A stretch of 64,000 bases of DNA from FEN-1279 sp964501535 (lineage in GTDB: Bacteria > Bacteroidota > Ignavibacteria > Tepidaquicellales > Tepidaquicellaceae), in contig CAZCSV010000004.1 in the NCBI GenBank assembly GCA_964501535.1, positions 62,001-126,000 on the forward strand, in the 5' to 3' direction. Numbering within the stretch: position 1 is the stretch's first letter; every line of letters begins with the position of its first letter. Made by a program: the position numbers and the translations under genes. Under the pieces are notes generated by a model, which saw only the letters and a program-made list of their open reading frames with translations, ran no database searches and had not been told where the DNA came from. Below, piece after piece: positions 41,467 to 51,124 of this stretch.

Positions 41467-43143
41467 ATGAAAAAGATAAGTCTTATAGTGATTTTTGCGA
41501 TTTTAATTTTAGCAACGAGGGAGTTGAATTCGTACGGGAATCCGGAGCCATTTGAGCAGATTATAAGCAAGCAGGGTTATGCTTATTATCTTAAGTATAA
41601 GAATATAATTTCGACATATGTCCGCACGGCCGAACTGCCAAACTGGGCGCATTTAAATCCGGACAGGGACGGTTACGAGGGAACGAGCACGATAGCGCTT
41701 TATGAATATTTAAAAAGCCAGAGTCCTGTGACGCCGACGGGAGAAGTGATAGTTGCCATAATGGATACGGGATTCGATATCGACCATCCCGAAATAAGAG
41801 ACAAGATATGGAAAAACGACAAAGAGGTTAACGGGAAAGATGGTGTAGATGACGACGGGAACGGTTACACGGATGATTTCAACGGCTGGAATTTTCTCGG
41901 AAAAGCGGTCAATCTTAATCTGGAGGTTACGCGGGAACTGCAGAGGCTGAAGAGTGAAAATGTATCAACAAGCGATTCATATTACATAAAGGTTAAGGAG
42001 GAATACGACAATAAAAAACAGGAAACAAAAGAGATTTACGACTTTGCGAAGGAGACATTAGAAGAATGGGTTAAAGCCGAGAAAAAACTTAAAGAGAAAA
42101 ATTATCCTATAGAGACGGAGAAGCTAAAAGAGATTTCATCTTCACTAAAAGGAGAATACAAAGATGCGGCGAACAAAATTTTAGCGATAAATCTGCTTTA
42201 CGGAATAGACAAGGAAGAATTAGCAGAGATAGAGAAGGAATATTCAGAGAAATACAAATGTCTGTTTGACACCACGAGTATAAACACGCTGATAGGAGAC
42301 GGTCAGGAACTGACGGAAAAAAATTACGGGAACAATGATATCCGCACAAAGGGAGCGTCGCACGGGACGCATGTTTCCGGTATAGTAGCGGCGGACAAGG
42401 AAGGTATAGGGCAGGCTCCGTTCGTGAAACTGATGTTACTAAGGGTAGTTCCGGATGAGGGAGACGAGAGAGACAAGGACGTAGCGAACGGTATAAGGTA
42501 TGCGGTAGACAACGGAGCAAATATAATAAATCTATCTGCGGGTAAATATTTTTCTAATAATTCCGATTACGTAACGGAAGCAATAAAATATGCGGAGGAA
42601 AGAGGGGTTTTATTCGTGGTATCCTCCGGCAACGAGGCGGCTGACATAGAGACAAAGAGGAACTTCCCTCCGAAGTTTTACACTGAAAACGGCGAGATGA
42701 AATACTTTTCGAACATGATAGTCGTCGGAGCGAACACGTGGATGAAAAAATGGAGCAAGGAGAAAGACCCCGACAATCTGGCGAGCGGATACGACCTTGC
42801 GGCGCCGTTCTCGAATTTTTCGGATAGGGTAGTTGATTTATACGCACCCGGTATGGAGATATACTCGACAGTTCCAGGCGGTAAATACGAGCGGATGAGC
42901 GGGACGAGCATGGCGTCCCCTGAAGTAACGGGTTGTGCCGCAATACTGAAAGGATTTTTTCCAAACATAAGTGCGAGCGAAATAAAAACTGTTTTAATGA
43001 GCTCGTCGAGAAAATATGATGGTTTAAAGGTAAAAGTGCGGAACAAAGAATCGAGGATGCTTTTTTCTTCGCTGTCAAAAACGGGCGGAGTAATAGATGT
43101 TTTTAATGCTTACAAATTAGCAAAAGAAAAACACGGAATGTAA
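41467..43143 (+). CDS. Secreted subtilisin-like protease (S8) with coiled-coil insertion
   Basis: This is a 558-residue protein with a signal peptide (ISLIVIFAILILATRELNS). The triad is intact: Asp in VAIMDTGFDIDHPE, His in SHGTHVSGIVAAD and Ser in SGTSMASPEVTG, with the oxyanion Asn in VVSSGNEAA. Between the Asp and His motifs lies an insert of about 150 residues rich in Lys and Glu, predicted helical (KKQETKEIYDFAKETLEEW and onward). No T9SS sorting domain follows, so it may remain periplasmic. It stands 18 bp before the dGTPase gene. Confidence 0.92.
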   Translation: MKKISLIVIFAILILATRELNSYGNPEPFEQIISKQGYAYYLKYKNIISTYVRTAELPNWAHLNPDRDGYEGTSTIALYEYLKSQSPVTPTGEVIVAIMDTGFDIDHPEIRDKIWKNDKEVNGKDGVDDDGNGYTDDFNGWNFLGKAVNLNLEVTRELQRLKSENVSTSDSYYIKVKEEYDNKKQETKEIYDFAKETLEEWVKAEKKLKEKNYPIETEKLKEISSSLKGEYKDAANKILAINLLYGIDKEELAEIEKEYSEKYKCLFDTTSINTLIGDGQELTEKNYGNNDIRTKGASHGTHVSGIVAADKEGIGQAPFVKLMLLRVVPDEGDERDKDVANGIRYAVDNGANIINLSAGKYFSNNSDYVTEAIKYAEERGVLFVVSSGNEAADIETKRNFPPKFYTENGEMKYFSNMIVVGANTWMKKWSKEKDPDNLASGYDLAAPFSNFSDRVVDLYAPGMEIYSTVPGGKYERMSGTSMASPEVTGCAAILKGFFPNISASEIKTVLMSSSRKYDGLKVKVRNKESRMLFSSLSKTGGVIDVFNAYKLAKEKHGM

Positions 43144-43161
43144 AAATATAAATGATTTTTT

Positions 43162-44535
43162 ATGGACTGGATTACTTTATTTTCAGAGAGAAGGTTAGGG
43201 GAGAAGAAGGGCGGATTAAAGAGAACCCTTGACAGAAGTAATTTCGAAAAAGATTACGACAGGGTCGTTTTTTCATCCGCATTTAGGAGGCTTCAGGACA
43301 AGACGCAGGTGATACCTTTGCCCGAAAGCGATTTCGTACACACGCGGCTTACGCACAGTCTCGAGGTATCGTGCGTAGGGAGGTCACTTGGCAAGACAGT
43401 CGGGAAAGAAATCATTAAAAGGAACGTGCTGGGAGAAATAATATCCGTTCCTGATTTCGGAGCGATAGCGGCAACGGCGTGTCTTTCGCACGACATAGGG
43501 AATCCCCCATTCGGGCATTCGGGAGAATCCGCGATAAGCAATTACTTCAGGAACGGTAACGGAAAGAAGTACGAGGCATTAATAAACGATAAAGAGAAGT
43601 GGTCCGACCTGATAAATTTCGAAGGGAATGCCAACGGTTTCAAGATGCTGACAAGTTCGCGGAAGAGTGTAGGCGGAGGGATAAAGCTGACCTACACTAC
43701 GCTTGCGGGTTTCGTGAAATATCCGACCAGGTCATTAAAAGAAAAAAGCGAAACGGAAAAATTCATAAACAAGATCAGTTTTAAAAAGTACGGCTATTTT
43801 CAGACAGACAAGGAGATATTTTACGATATATTCAGTTCACTGGGGATAGATAAAGTAACGGAATATTATTTTCTGAGGCATCCGATTGCGTTTTTAGTCG
43901 AGGCATCGGACGATATTTGTTACAGGATAATGGATTTCGAGGACGGGATAAGGATTGGGCTTATAAACTTTTCGGAGGGAGAAGATTTACTGAAAAAATT
44001 TGTAGAGAAGGATTTCGATGCAAAAAAATATAATGCAATAAAGGATAAAAGAGAGAAGATAGGATATTTAAGGGCGAAAGCAATTAACAATTTAATAGGA
44101 GAGTGTGCCGAAATTTTTCTCGATAACGAGAGAAACATTTTAAACGGGAAGTTCGACAGGCCTTTGACGGATAAAATCCGGTTGAAGAATGTTTTGGACA
44201 CCATAGAAAAGATTTCGGTAGAAAAAGTTTACAAATCAAGAAACGTTATTCAGATTGAGGTTGCGGGGTTCAGGGTAGTCGGCGGGTTGCTGGATATGTT
44301 CATAGATGCAGTGAACGACCTGAATGAATACCGTGACAAAAAAAAGCTAAGAAAAGAAAAGCCATTAAGCAGCAATCTGATAGATTTATTGCCGGTTCAG
44401 TTTTTAACCGGCGGAAAACCGGAAGAAGATTTATACGAGAGAATACTTCAGGTGTGCGAGTTCGTAGCGGGGATGACCGACTCATACGCAGTGATGTTAT
44501 ACAAAAGATTACAGGGTATTGAATTACCAAAATAG
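43162..44535 (+). CDS. dgt: Deoxyguanosinetriphosphate triphosphohydrolase (dGTPase-like)
   Basis: This is a 457-residue HD-domain enzyme that cleaves dNTPs to nucleosides and triphosphate. Its N-terminus (DRSNFEKDYDRVVFSSAFRRLQDKTQV) is the family signature. Metal ligands are in HTRLTHSLEVS, ATACLSHDIGNPPFGHSGE and the later EASDDICYRIMDFED. Length fits the dGTPase type 1 and related groups (450-500). It probably controls dNTP pools or limits foreign DNA. It lies 18 bp after the subtilase and 12 bp before the broken methyltransferase. Confidence 0.92.
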   Translation: MDWITLFSERRLGEKKGGLKRTLDRSNFEKDYDRVVFSSAFRRLQDKTQVIPLPESDFVHTRLTHSLEVSCVGRSLGKTVGKEIIKRNVLGEIISVPDFGAIAATACLSHDIGNPPFGHSGESAISNYFRNGNGKKYEALINDKEKWSDLINFEGNANGFKMLTSSRKSVGGGIKLTYTTLAGFVKYPTRSLKEKSETEKFINKISFKKYGYFQTDKEIFYDIFSSLGIDKVTEYYFLRHPIAFLVEASDDICYRIMDFEDGIRIGLINFSEGEDLLKKFVEKDFDAKKYNAIKDKREKIGYLRAKAINNLIGECAEIFLDNERNILNGKFDRPLTDKIRLKNVLDTIEKISVEKVYKSRNVIQIEVAGFRVVGGLLDMFIDAVNDLNEYRDKKKLRKEKPLSSNLIDLLPVQFLTGGKPEEDLYERILQVCEFVAGMTDSYAVMLYKRLQGIELPK

Positions 44536-44547
44536 AAGGGGAAATAA

Positions 44548-45307
44548 ATGAAACAGTGGTACGAAGAGTTATATCTGAATTTTGCGGAGAAATATGAGAA
44601 GGAGGTATTCACGCTGGGTACTAAAGGAGAGGTTGATTTCATCGAAAAAGAAATCGGCTTTGACAGAAGCAAAGAGATTCTCGATTTGGGATGCGGAACG
44701 GGGAGGCATTCGATAGAGCTTGCAAAGCGAGGTTACAGGGTGGGTGACGGGTCTGGATTTATCGGAATCTCAACTGAAGAGAGCCCGTGAGAAAGCAAAC
44801 GTGTCCTGGCTCAAGATAGATTTTATCAGGGACGATGCAAGATATTTCAAGCTTGAGAAGAAGTTTGATTTAGTAATAATGATATGCGAGGGGGCGTTTG
44901 CTCTGATGGAGACGGATGAGATGAATTTTAAAATATTAAAAAACGCATACAACTCTTTAAAAGAAAACGGGAAGTTCATATTTACTACTCTGAACGGATT
45001 ATTCCCTTTGTTTCACTCAGTAAAAGATTTTCTGAATGCGGAAAACAAGGAAGATGTTACGGAGGGGAATACATTCGATTTAATGACTTTTCGTGATTTT
45101 TCAGTATTAAAGACAACGGACGACAGCGGCAAGGAAGTAATTTTAAACTGCAACGAGAGATATTACGTTCCTTCGGAGATAACGTGGTTGTTAAAATCGA
45201 TCGGATTCGGAAAAAGCGAAATCTTCGGCTGTAAACTCGGTGCATTCAGCCGCGAGGACAAGTTAACACCCGAAGATTACGAAATGCTTGTGATAGCGAA
45301 GAAATAG
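44548..45307 (+). pseudogene. SAM-dependent methyltransferase split by a 4-bp duplication
   Basis: The two halves of one class I methyltransferase lie in different frames. The first (44548 on) holds LDLGCGTGRHSIELAKRGYRV, the SAM-binding motif I. The second frame continues with TGLDLSESQLKRAREKA (motif II) through FDLVIMICEGAFALMET to the C-terminus at 45307. At the junction GGTG occurs twice in tandem (44739-44746); removing one copy restores GYRV-TGLDLS exactly. As written, the first frame stops at 44790 and the product would be 80 residues. This may be a real recent mutation, a phase-variable site or an assembly error. The rest shows no decay. The substrate is unknown. Confidence 0.85.
44739..44746 (+). 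repeat. Tandem GGTG duplication causing frameshift
   Basis: GGTGGGTG at 44739-44746 is two copies of a 4-bp unit inside the methyltransferase gene. One copy would keep the reading frame between motif I and motif II. Confidence 0.85.
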
Positions 45308-45311
45308 AATA

Positions 45312-46196
45312 TTATTTTACCAGGATCATTTTCTTTATATCCGAAAATTCCCCCGATGTCATTTTATAGTAATACATACCGCTTGGCAGAGCGGAAGCGT
45401 CGAATTCAACCATGTAATTACCAGCATTTTTATATCCGTTTACAAGTTCCGAAACCTGTCTGCCGAGAGCGTCATAGACGAGCAATTTAACCATTCCTGA
45501 TTTCGGGATGGAATAATTTATTCTCGTTTCGGGATTGAACGGGTTCGGATAATTTTGCGAAAGCGAATATTTTTCCGGGGTGGAAGTATTGTTATTGATT
45601 CCGGTCAGCGGAGAAATAGCGATACAGATATTAGGTCTTCTTGTCTGTAAGGTTCCCGTAGTGATATCAACACAACCGTTACCCCCGGGCAGATCAGTAT
45701 ATCTTCCGAAAGTTTTGTTTGTTTTTACGGTTGACCTTACGGTAGAGAACCATGTATACCTGTTGTTATCGTAGCAGATTTCGATTATAATATTATTATT
45801 TCCGTTCCAGGCGTATGGTTGAGTAAGGTAGATTGTTTGCCATCCGGTTGTCATAATTTTATATGTCCCGTTGTAGCATATTTCCCAGCTTTCACCGAAG
45901 CCGGTTATTGAGGTATCCACAGTACTGAGTATTTTCACGTTAAAGCCGTTCATAGTCAGCGTGTCAGCATGATTCACGTAGAAAGATATTGCCGTAAAAT
46001 ATCCCGAACCTCCACCGCCAGAAATAATTTCGCTTCCGAGATAAAGCATATCAGTTCTGCCGTCCATCCAATAAGTTGTAAACGGATAGTTAGAAGAGAG
46101 TGTATCCGTTCCGATGCAGACATTGACTGTCTGGGCATTCAAGTTTGCGGACAGCAGGAAAGAAATGAAAAGAGCGTTTAAAATTATTGTTCTCAT
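45312..46196 (-). CDS. Secreted protein with T9SS sorting domain
   Basis: This is a 294-residue protein with a signal peptide (IILNALFISFLLSANLNAQ). The mature N-terminal part (about 20-205) is rich in strands and aromatic residues and contains a conserved-looking pattern (ITGFGESWEICYNGTYKI) resembling beta-sandwich domains of surface proteins. The last 85 residues are a type A T9SS domain (SLSQNYPNPFNPETRINYS ... GMYYYKMTSGEF ... KKMILVK), a textbook example. No catalytic site was recognised. It should be exported and anchored to or released from the outer membrane. It converges on the broken methyltransferase. Confidence 0.85.
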   Translation of the reverse strand: MRTIILNALFISFLLSANLNAQTVNVCIGTDTLSSNYPFTTYWMDGRTDMLYLGSEIISGGGGSGYFTAISFYVNHADTLTMNGFNVKILSTVDTSITGFGESWEICYNGTYKIMTTGWQTIYLTQPYAWNGNNNIIIEICYDNNRYTWFSTVRSTVKTNKTFGRYTDLPGGNGCVDITTGTLQTRRPNICIAISPLTGINNNTSTPEKYSLSQNYPNPFNPETRINYSIPKSGMVKLLVYDALGRQVSELVNGYKNAGNYMVEFDASALPSGMYYYKMTSGEFSDIKKMILVK

Positions 46197-46305
46197 ACCT
46201 TTTTAAATTATTTATTGAAATTTAATATTATTTATCAATAAAACAAAGGAAAAATAAAAAAAAGCAATTGTGTGTAACTATAAGAATAATAGTTATTTAA
46301 GCATT

Positions 46306-46887
46306 TCATTTAAAAAAGGGCAGAATCAGCAAACCGATACCGAGAGAAAAATCAGTGATATCAGATTGAGTTTTATCGAGCATAAATGTATGGCGAAGTT
46401 TAATATAAGGATTTATTCCAAGTCCTTCACCAAACAGAACGAACATATTGAAAGATGCCTGGGGAAAAATTCCGCTCTTTTTTGTATCCGTAAAAACACC
46501 GCCGCCTATGCTGGTTGTAAACGCTACGAAATCACCGGCATCTACGGGAATGTCTACATTAAAGAAGCTTCTGATATGATTATTTCTTTCGCTTCTGAAT
46601 ATATACGAATATTCCAATCCGAGTCTGGCGATAGTTCCAAAATCGGGAGTTCTGATAAAGGGAAACACGGCTGAAATTTCTTTCGTAAGCCCAAAATCGA
46701 TTTTTTTATTTTCGTAAACAAGCATCGGATTCAGTGGCCAGGCCAGTAACACAACAGATGTTGTTGTATTCAGGCTTTCTTTATTTAAGGGAGCCGGGAT
46801 AGAAGAATCGTTTAGTTTATAAATCTGTGAGCGGGAATTACCCGTAATAAAAAATATAAATATAGAAGTAATATATATAAATTTCAC
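46306..46887 (-). CDS. Putative outer-membrane beta-barrel protein
   Basis: This is a 193-residue protein that starts with GTG at 46887. It has a signal peptide (IYITSIFIFFITGNSRSQ) and alternating amphipathic strands such as GTIARLGLEYSYIFR, HIRSFFNVDIPVDAG, VAFTTSIGGGVFTD, and GLGINPYIKLRHTFML. The end (LGIGLLILPFFK) is close to the aromatic C-terminal strand common in barrel proteins. No family is recognised. It is separated from the T9SS gene by 109 bp that hold no visible feature. Confidence 0.6.
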   Translation of the reverse strand: MKFIYITSIFIFFITGNSRSQIYKLNDSSIPAPLNKESLNTTTSVVLLAWPLNPMLVYENKKIDFGLTKEISAVFPFIRTPDFGTIARLGLEYSYIFRSERNNHIRSFFNVDIPVDAGDFVAFTTSIGGGVFTDTKKSGIFPQASFNMFVLFGEGLGINPYIKLRHTFMLDKTQSDITDFSLGIGLLILPFFK

Positions 46888-47127
46888 AGGTTTAGTTTTT
46901 TTATTTTAACATTAATAATTTATTTTAGTTCCTTAAAATATATTCTGTCTGTTTTTTATCAAATTTTTTATTTACAGAAACAAAAAAATCAGAGATAATT
47001 TATATTAAAATTAATTATTTTGTAAATAATAAAAATTGTTCCTTTACACTTTGCTTTTTTATGTTTAACTTAAAACACTTCTATACAAAAACTCTCTTAA
47101 AAAATGTTTTTAAAATAATTGAAGTAG

Positions 47128-50100
47128 TTGGCAGAATTTATACATTTACATAATCACACGCATTATTCTCTGCTGGATGCGATATGCACGGTTGACGGGC
47201 TTATAAATGCGGCAATAAAGAATAACATGCCTGCTGTTGCAATAACAGATCACGGTGTGATGTACGGTGCAATGGAGTTTTACAAGAAGTGCAAGCAGAG
47301 AGGCATAAAGCCGATAATAGGTTTTGAGACGTATGTAGCACAGACGGGTTCGAGGTTTGACCGGGGGACCAAGATAAACACGAAGGCGGCTACGGCAGAA
47401 ATAATAGATGCAGAGTCGCACGAAAGGTTATCTACGGGAAACATAAATTACGCTCATCTTCTGTTACTTGCAAAGAACGAAGTTGGTTACAGAAATCTGA
47501 TAAAAATAAATTCAATCGGTCACACGGAGGGATATTATTACAAGCCGAGAGTGGACCTGGAGGTATTGGAAAGGTACAAAGAAGGTATTGTGGCGCTATC
47601 GGCGTGTGCGCATGGTGTTATTTCCTGTTACATAGTCAGGGACGACCTTCGCACGGCAAGGAAGATGGCCGAAGTTTACAAAGACATCTACGGCGAGGAT
47701 TTTTATTTAGAGCTACAAAACCATTTGACTCTCGATTCAGAGAAAAAGGTTCTGAAAGAGATGCCGAAAATTGCAAAAGAGGTCGGAATCAGGCTGGTTG
47801 CCACCAACGACGTACATTATATTGAGCGGGAGCATGCGATAGCACACAACATTTACCTTCATTTAAGCGCAAAGCAGAGCAAGAATGCAGAGGCAATAGA
47901 TTTAACCGAGAATTTAAGATACGGAACCGACCAAATATATTTCAAGTCATCGGGAGAGATGTGTGAACTTTTCAAAGATTTTCCCGAAGCGATAGAGTCC
48001 ACCATTGAAGTTGCAGAGAAATGCAATCTTGAATTAGACCTCAGCAAGAAGTATATGCCGGCCTACAGAATTCCCGAAGAGAACGAAATGAAGACACTCG
48101 ATGAGTACCTGGAGAAGATTTCACTGGAGGGATTAAGAAAGAGATACAGCAAAGTGACGCCAGAGACAGAGGAGAGGGTGGGATACGAGCTTGATATAAT
48201 AAAGAAGATGAATTTTTCGGGTTATTTTTTAATCGTTCAGGATTTTATAAACACGGCTAAATCACGGGGTATACTTGTCGGACCAGGTCGAGGGAGTGCC
48301 GCAGGGAGCCTGGTATGTTATTGCATCGGTATAACAAATGTAGACCCGCTGAAATACAATCTGCTTTTTGAGAGGTTTCTGAATCCGGAAAGAATATCGA
48401 TGCCCGATATAGATATTGATTTTCAGGATGACAGGCGGGATGAGGTAATACAATATGCAAAGGAGACATACGGGGAAAATTCGGTAGCGCAAATAGTGAC
48501 ATTCAACAGATTAGCGCCGCGGGGAGTATTAAAGGATGTCGGAAGGGTTTTAAATTTTCCATATCAGGAAATAAACGAGCTGACAAAGCTCATTCCGATA
48601 TTATTCGGAAAGGTGAAGCCGCTTGCTGAATGTATGGCAGAGGTTCCCGAGTTCAAATCATATTTTGAGAGCACCGATAAAGTAAACGGGCTGAACAGAA
48701 AATCGCTTTTTGAATATGCAAACATACTCGAGAATTTAAACAAAAACTCATCGATACACGCATCTGGTTTGGTTATTGCCCCATCGGATGTTACGGATTA
48801 TGTTCCACTCTCCAAGGTAACGGGTGAAGAAAATATTTTTTGCACGCAATACGATATGAACCAGCTTGAAGATGCGGGACTGATAAAAATTGATTTTCTT
48901 GGATTAAAGGAATTAAAGGTTATAAGCAAGACGCTGAGTCTGGTAAACAGGAGGTACGGAAGAAATCTGACGCTGGACAACATACCTCTCGACGATGAAA
49001 AGACGTTCAAGCTTTTTTCCGCGGGTGCAACCACGGGGATATTTCAATTTTCAAAGGACAAGATGAAGGAATATCTGTCGAAGATGAAGCCTCAGAACAT
49101 AAACGACCTTGCGATAATGAATGCTCTGAACAGGCCCGGACCAATGAAACTAATTCCCGACCTGATTGACAAGAGATTCGGAAGAAAGCCGATAACATAC
49201 ATGCATCCGAAGATGGAAAATGCGCTGAAGGAGACATACGGAATCATAATTTACCAGGAGCAGGTAATGCAGATTGCTCGGGAGGTAGCGGGTTTCACGA
49301 TGGCTCAGGCGGACAACATGAGAAAAGCGATGGGCAAGAAAATCAAGGAAAAGATGAAACAGGTGAGGCATGATTTTGTCAGCGGTTCGGTAAAGAACGG
49401 ATTGAGCAAGAAACTAGCGGAGGATATTTTTGCATTAATTCTGGATTTTGCCGATTACGGATTTAACAAATCACACGCGGTAGCATATTCATTCGTATCT
49501 TATTATACGGCATTTCTGAAGGCAAATTTTCCCGTGGAGTTTCTTGCGGTATCGATGGAGTGCAGGAAGGACGACGAAACAGAGCTGCAATATCTTGCGG
49601 AAGAATGCAGAAGGTTAAGAATTAAGGTAAGACAGCCAGACGTAAATCTAAGCGAGCTCGGATTCAATGTATATTACAGTAGTAAGGAGAATGATATAGG
49701 GGAAATTATATACGGATTGAGCGCAATAAAAAACGTAGGTGAAAAAGCCACAGAAGTAATAATTAATGAAAGGGAATTAAACGGAGAATTTAAAAGCTTT
49801 ACAGATTTTTTGATTCGTGTTGACCTTAGACTTGTAAACAAAAAAACGCTCGAAGGATTAATACAGGCGGGAGCATTTGACAGTATTGAAAGGAACAGGA
49901 GAAAACTATTTTACAATCTCGAAAGGGCAACTTTATATGCTCAGAGATACAAAGAGATGCCGGAAACAAGAGGTCAGGAAGGATTATTTATGGCTCCGAA
50001 AGCAAATGCAAACGGTTTAGGTGATTTAAAGCTTCAGGATTACGAAGAGTATCCCGAGATAGAGAAGCTGAATTTAGAGAGAGCGGCGATTGGGTTTTAC

Positions 50101-50691
50101 GTTTCAGGTCATCCGCTTGATAGGTACAGAAAAGAAATAAAGAGTCATATAAGTTTGAGTTTCGGAAGTGACGCAAGCGAAGATGAAATAGATAAAATGG
50201 GGACGGTAAAGATGTGCGGGGCAATAAGTGATTTACAGATAAGGTCATCGAAGAGGGGGAACAAGTTTGTGGTATTCAATTTACTTGATTTATACGGCAC
50301 CGGGGAATGCATAGCGTTCAGCAATTTGTTCGAATCGAAGCAATATTTGTTTAGGAACGACAATCTTGTTTTCGTGGAGGGCAAGGCGGAGAAGAACGGC
50401 GAGAAGATAAAGCTGGTGGTAGATAACATTTATCCTCTGGAGAAAATACACGAGCAGTTAGGTCAAAACATCACGATAAACATATCGGAGGGAAAGGTAA
50501 CATACGACACATTGAAGAGGTTGAAGGAATTAGTCGAGGCAAATCCCGGCAGTTGTTATTTGTTTTTCAACGTAAAGGATAACGGCACAAAAAAGATATA
50601 TAAATCTAAAGAGTACAAAATAAATCTGACTTCGGAATTAATTTCGAACTTGAAAAAGTTAGTTGGGGAACATAACTTGAACATAAACTAA
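47128..50691 (+). CDS. dnaE: DNA polymerase III alpha subunit
   Basis: This is an 1187-residue replicative polymerase (DnaE1 type). The TTG start at 47128 is fixed by an in-frame TAG directly before it and by the PHP domain beginning at residue 5 (HLHNHTHYSLLDA). The PHP domain covers about 1-280. The palm has GPGRGSAAGSLVCY and the catalytic aspartates in MPDIDIDFQDDRRDEV. The finger part includes NRPGPMKLIPDLIDKRFGRKP and KSHAVAYSFVSYYTAFLKA. A helix-hairpin-helix and an OB-fold (about 990-1090) follow. It stands 44 bp before trxA. Confidence 0.96.
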   Translation: MAEFIHLHNHTHYSLLDAICTVDGLINAAIKNNMPAVAITDHGVMYGAMEFYKKCKQRGIKPIIGFETYVAQTGSRFDRGTKINTKAATAEIIDAESHERLSTGNINYAHLLLLAKNEVGYRNLIKINSIGHTEGYYYKPRVDLEVLERYKEGIVALSACAHGVISCYIVRDDLRTARKMAEVYKDIYGEDFYLELQNHLTLDSEKKVLKEMPKIAKEVGIRLVATNDVHYIEREHAIAHNIYLHLSAKQSKNAEAIDLTENLRYGTDQIYFKSSGEMCELFKDFPEAIESTIEVAEKCNLELDLSKKYMPAYRIPEENEMKTLDEYLEKISLEGLRKRYSKVTPETEERVGYELDIIKKMNFSGYFLIVQDFINTAKSRGILVGPGRGSAAGSLVCYCIGITNVDPLKYNLLFERFLNPERISMPDIDIDFQDDRRDEVIQYAKETYGENSVAQIVTFNRLAPRGVLKDVGRVLNFPYQEINELTKLIPILFGKVKPLAECMAEVPEFKSYFESTDKVNGLNRKSLFEYANILENLNKNSSIHASGLVIAPSDVTDYVPLSKVTGEENIFCTQYDMNQLEDAGLIKIDFLGLKELKVISKTLSLVNRRYGRNLTLDNIPLDDEKTFKLFSAGATTGIFQFSKDKMKEYLSKMKPQNINDLAIMNALNRPGPMKLIPDLIDKRFGRKPITYMHPKMENALKETYGIIIYQEQVMQIAREVAGFTMAQADNMRKAMGKKIKEKMKQVRHDFVSGSVKNGLSKKLAEDIFALILDFADYGFNKSHAVAYSFVSYYTAFLKANFPVEFLAVSMECRKDDETELQYLAEECRRLRIKVRQPDVNLSELGFNVYYSSKENDIGEIIYGLSAIKNVGEKATEVIINERELNGEFKSFTDFLIRVDLRLVNKKTLEGLIQAGAFDSIERNRRKLFYNLERATLYAQRYKEMPETRGQEGLFMAPKANANGLGDLKLQDYEEYPEIEKLNLERAAIGFYVSGHPLDRYRKEIKSHISLSFGSDASEDEIDKMGTVKMCGAISDLQIRSSKRGNKFVVFNLLDLYGTGECIAFSNLFESKQYLFRNDNLVFVEGKAEKNGEKIKLVVDNIYPLEKIHEQLGQNITINISEGKVTYDTLKRLKELVEANPGSCYLFFNVKDNGTKKIYKSKEYKINLTSELISNLKKLVGEHNLNIN

Positions 50692-50735
50692 TTACATTTT
50701 CTTATAAACAAATAAAATCACTGAAAGGATAGACA

Positions 50736-51059
50736 ATGCATCCATTAGAAATTACAGATGCCAATTTTGCGAAGGAAGTAGAACAATCGGACATTCCGGT
50801 TTTGATAGATTTTTGGGCTGTATGGTGTGGTCCATGCAGAATGATAGCCCCAATAGTCGAGGAATTAGCGGGCGAATATCAGGGGAAGGCAAAAATCGGA
50901 AAGCTTGATGTAGACAGCAATCCCGGGGTTGCAACGAAATTCGGGATAAGGAGTATTCCCACCATATTGATATTCAAGGGTGGCAAACTTGCTGACCAGA
51001 TAGTCGGTGCCGTGCCTAAAGGAGTCATAGTAGAAAAACTAAATGCACAACTCGGTTAA
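50736..51059 (+). CDS. trxA: Thioredoxin
   Basis: This is a 107-residue thioredoxin. The redox site WCGPCRM is intact within LIDFWAVWCGPCR, and the cis-proline loop is RSIPTILIFKGG. Length and lack of a signal peptide show the cytoplasmic form. It reduces protein disulphides with thioredoxin reductase. It follows dnaE by 44 bp and is closed by a strong terminator. Confidence 0.95.
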   Translation: MHPLEITDANFAKEVEQSDIPVLIDFWAVWCGPCRMIAPIVEELAGEYQGKAKIGKLDVDSNPGVATKFGIRSIPTILIFKGGKLADQIVGAVPKGVIVEKLNAQLG

Positions 51060-51065
51060 CTTTTA

Positions 51066-51096
51066 TTTCCCGTTCCCGTATTGAGGGAACGGGAAA
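51066..51096 (+). terminator. Rho-independent terminator after trxA
   Basis: A 12-bp perfect stem (TTTCCCGTTCCC / GGGAACGGGAAA) with a 7-base loop begins 7 bp past the trxA stop and is followed by a T-rich stretch (CATCTTTTCTTATTT). It should end the dnaE-trxA transcript before the convergent yjbQ gene. Confidence 0.85.
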
Positions 51097-51124
51097 ACAT
51101 CTTTTCTTATTTATCAAATTATTT

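Noticed and set aside
42107..43078. Two long minus-strand frames (137 and 174 residues)
   Set aside because: They are antisense to the subtilase, whose catalytic triad is intact; the translations are Ser/Leu/Arg-rich shadows.
44720..45307. Stand-alone 195-residue methyltransferase starting at TTG 44720
   Set aside because: It lacks the SAM motif I, which is in the preceding frame; treated as the second half of a frameshifted gene.
47050..47070. TACACTTTG-like -7 promoter element before dnaE
   Set aside because: The spacing differs by one base from the Bacteroidota consensus TAnnTTTG and no clear -33 element was found.
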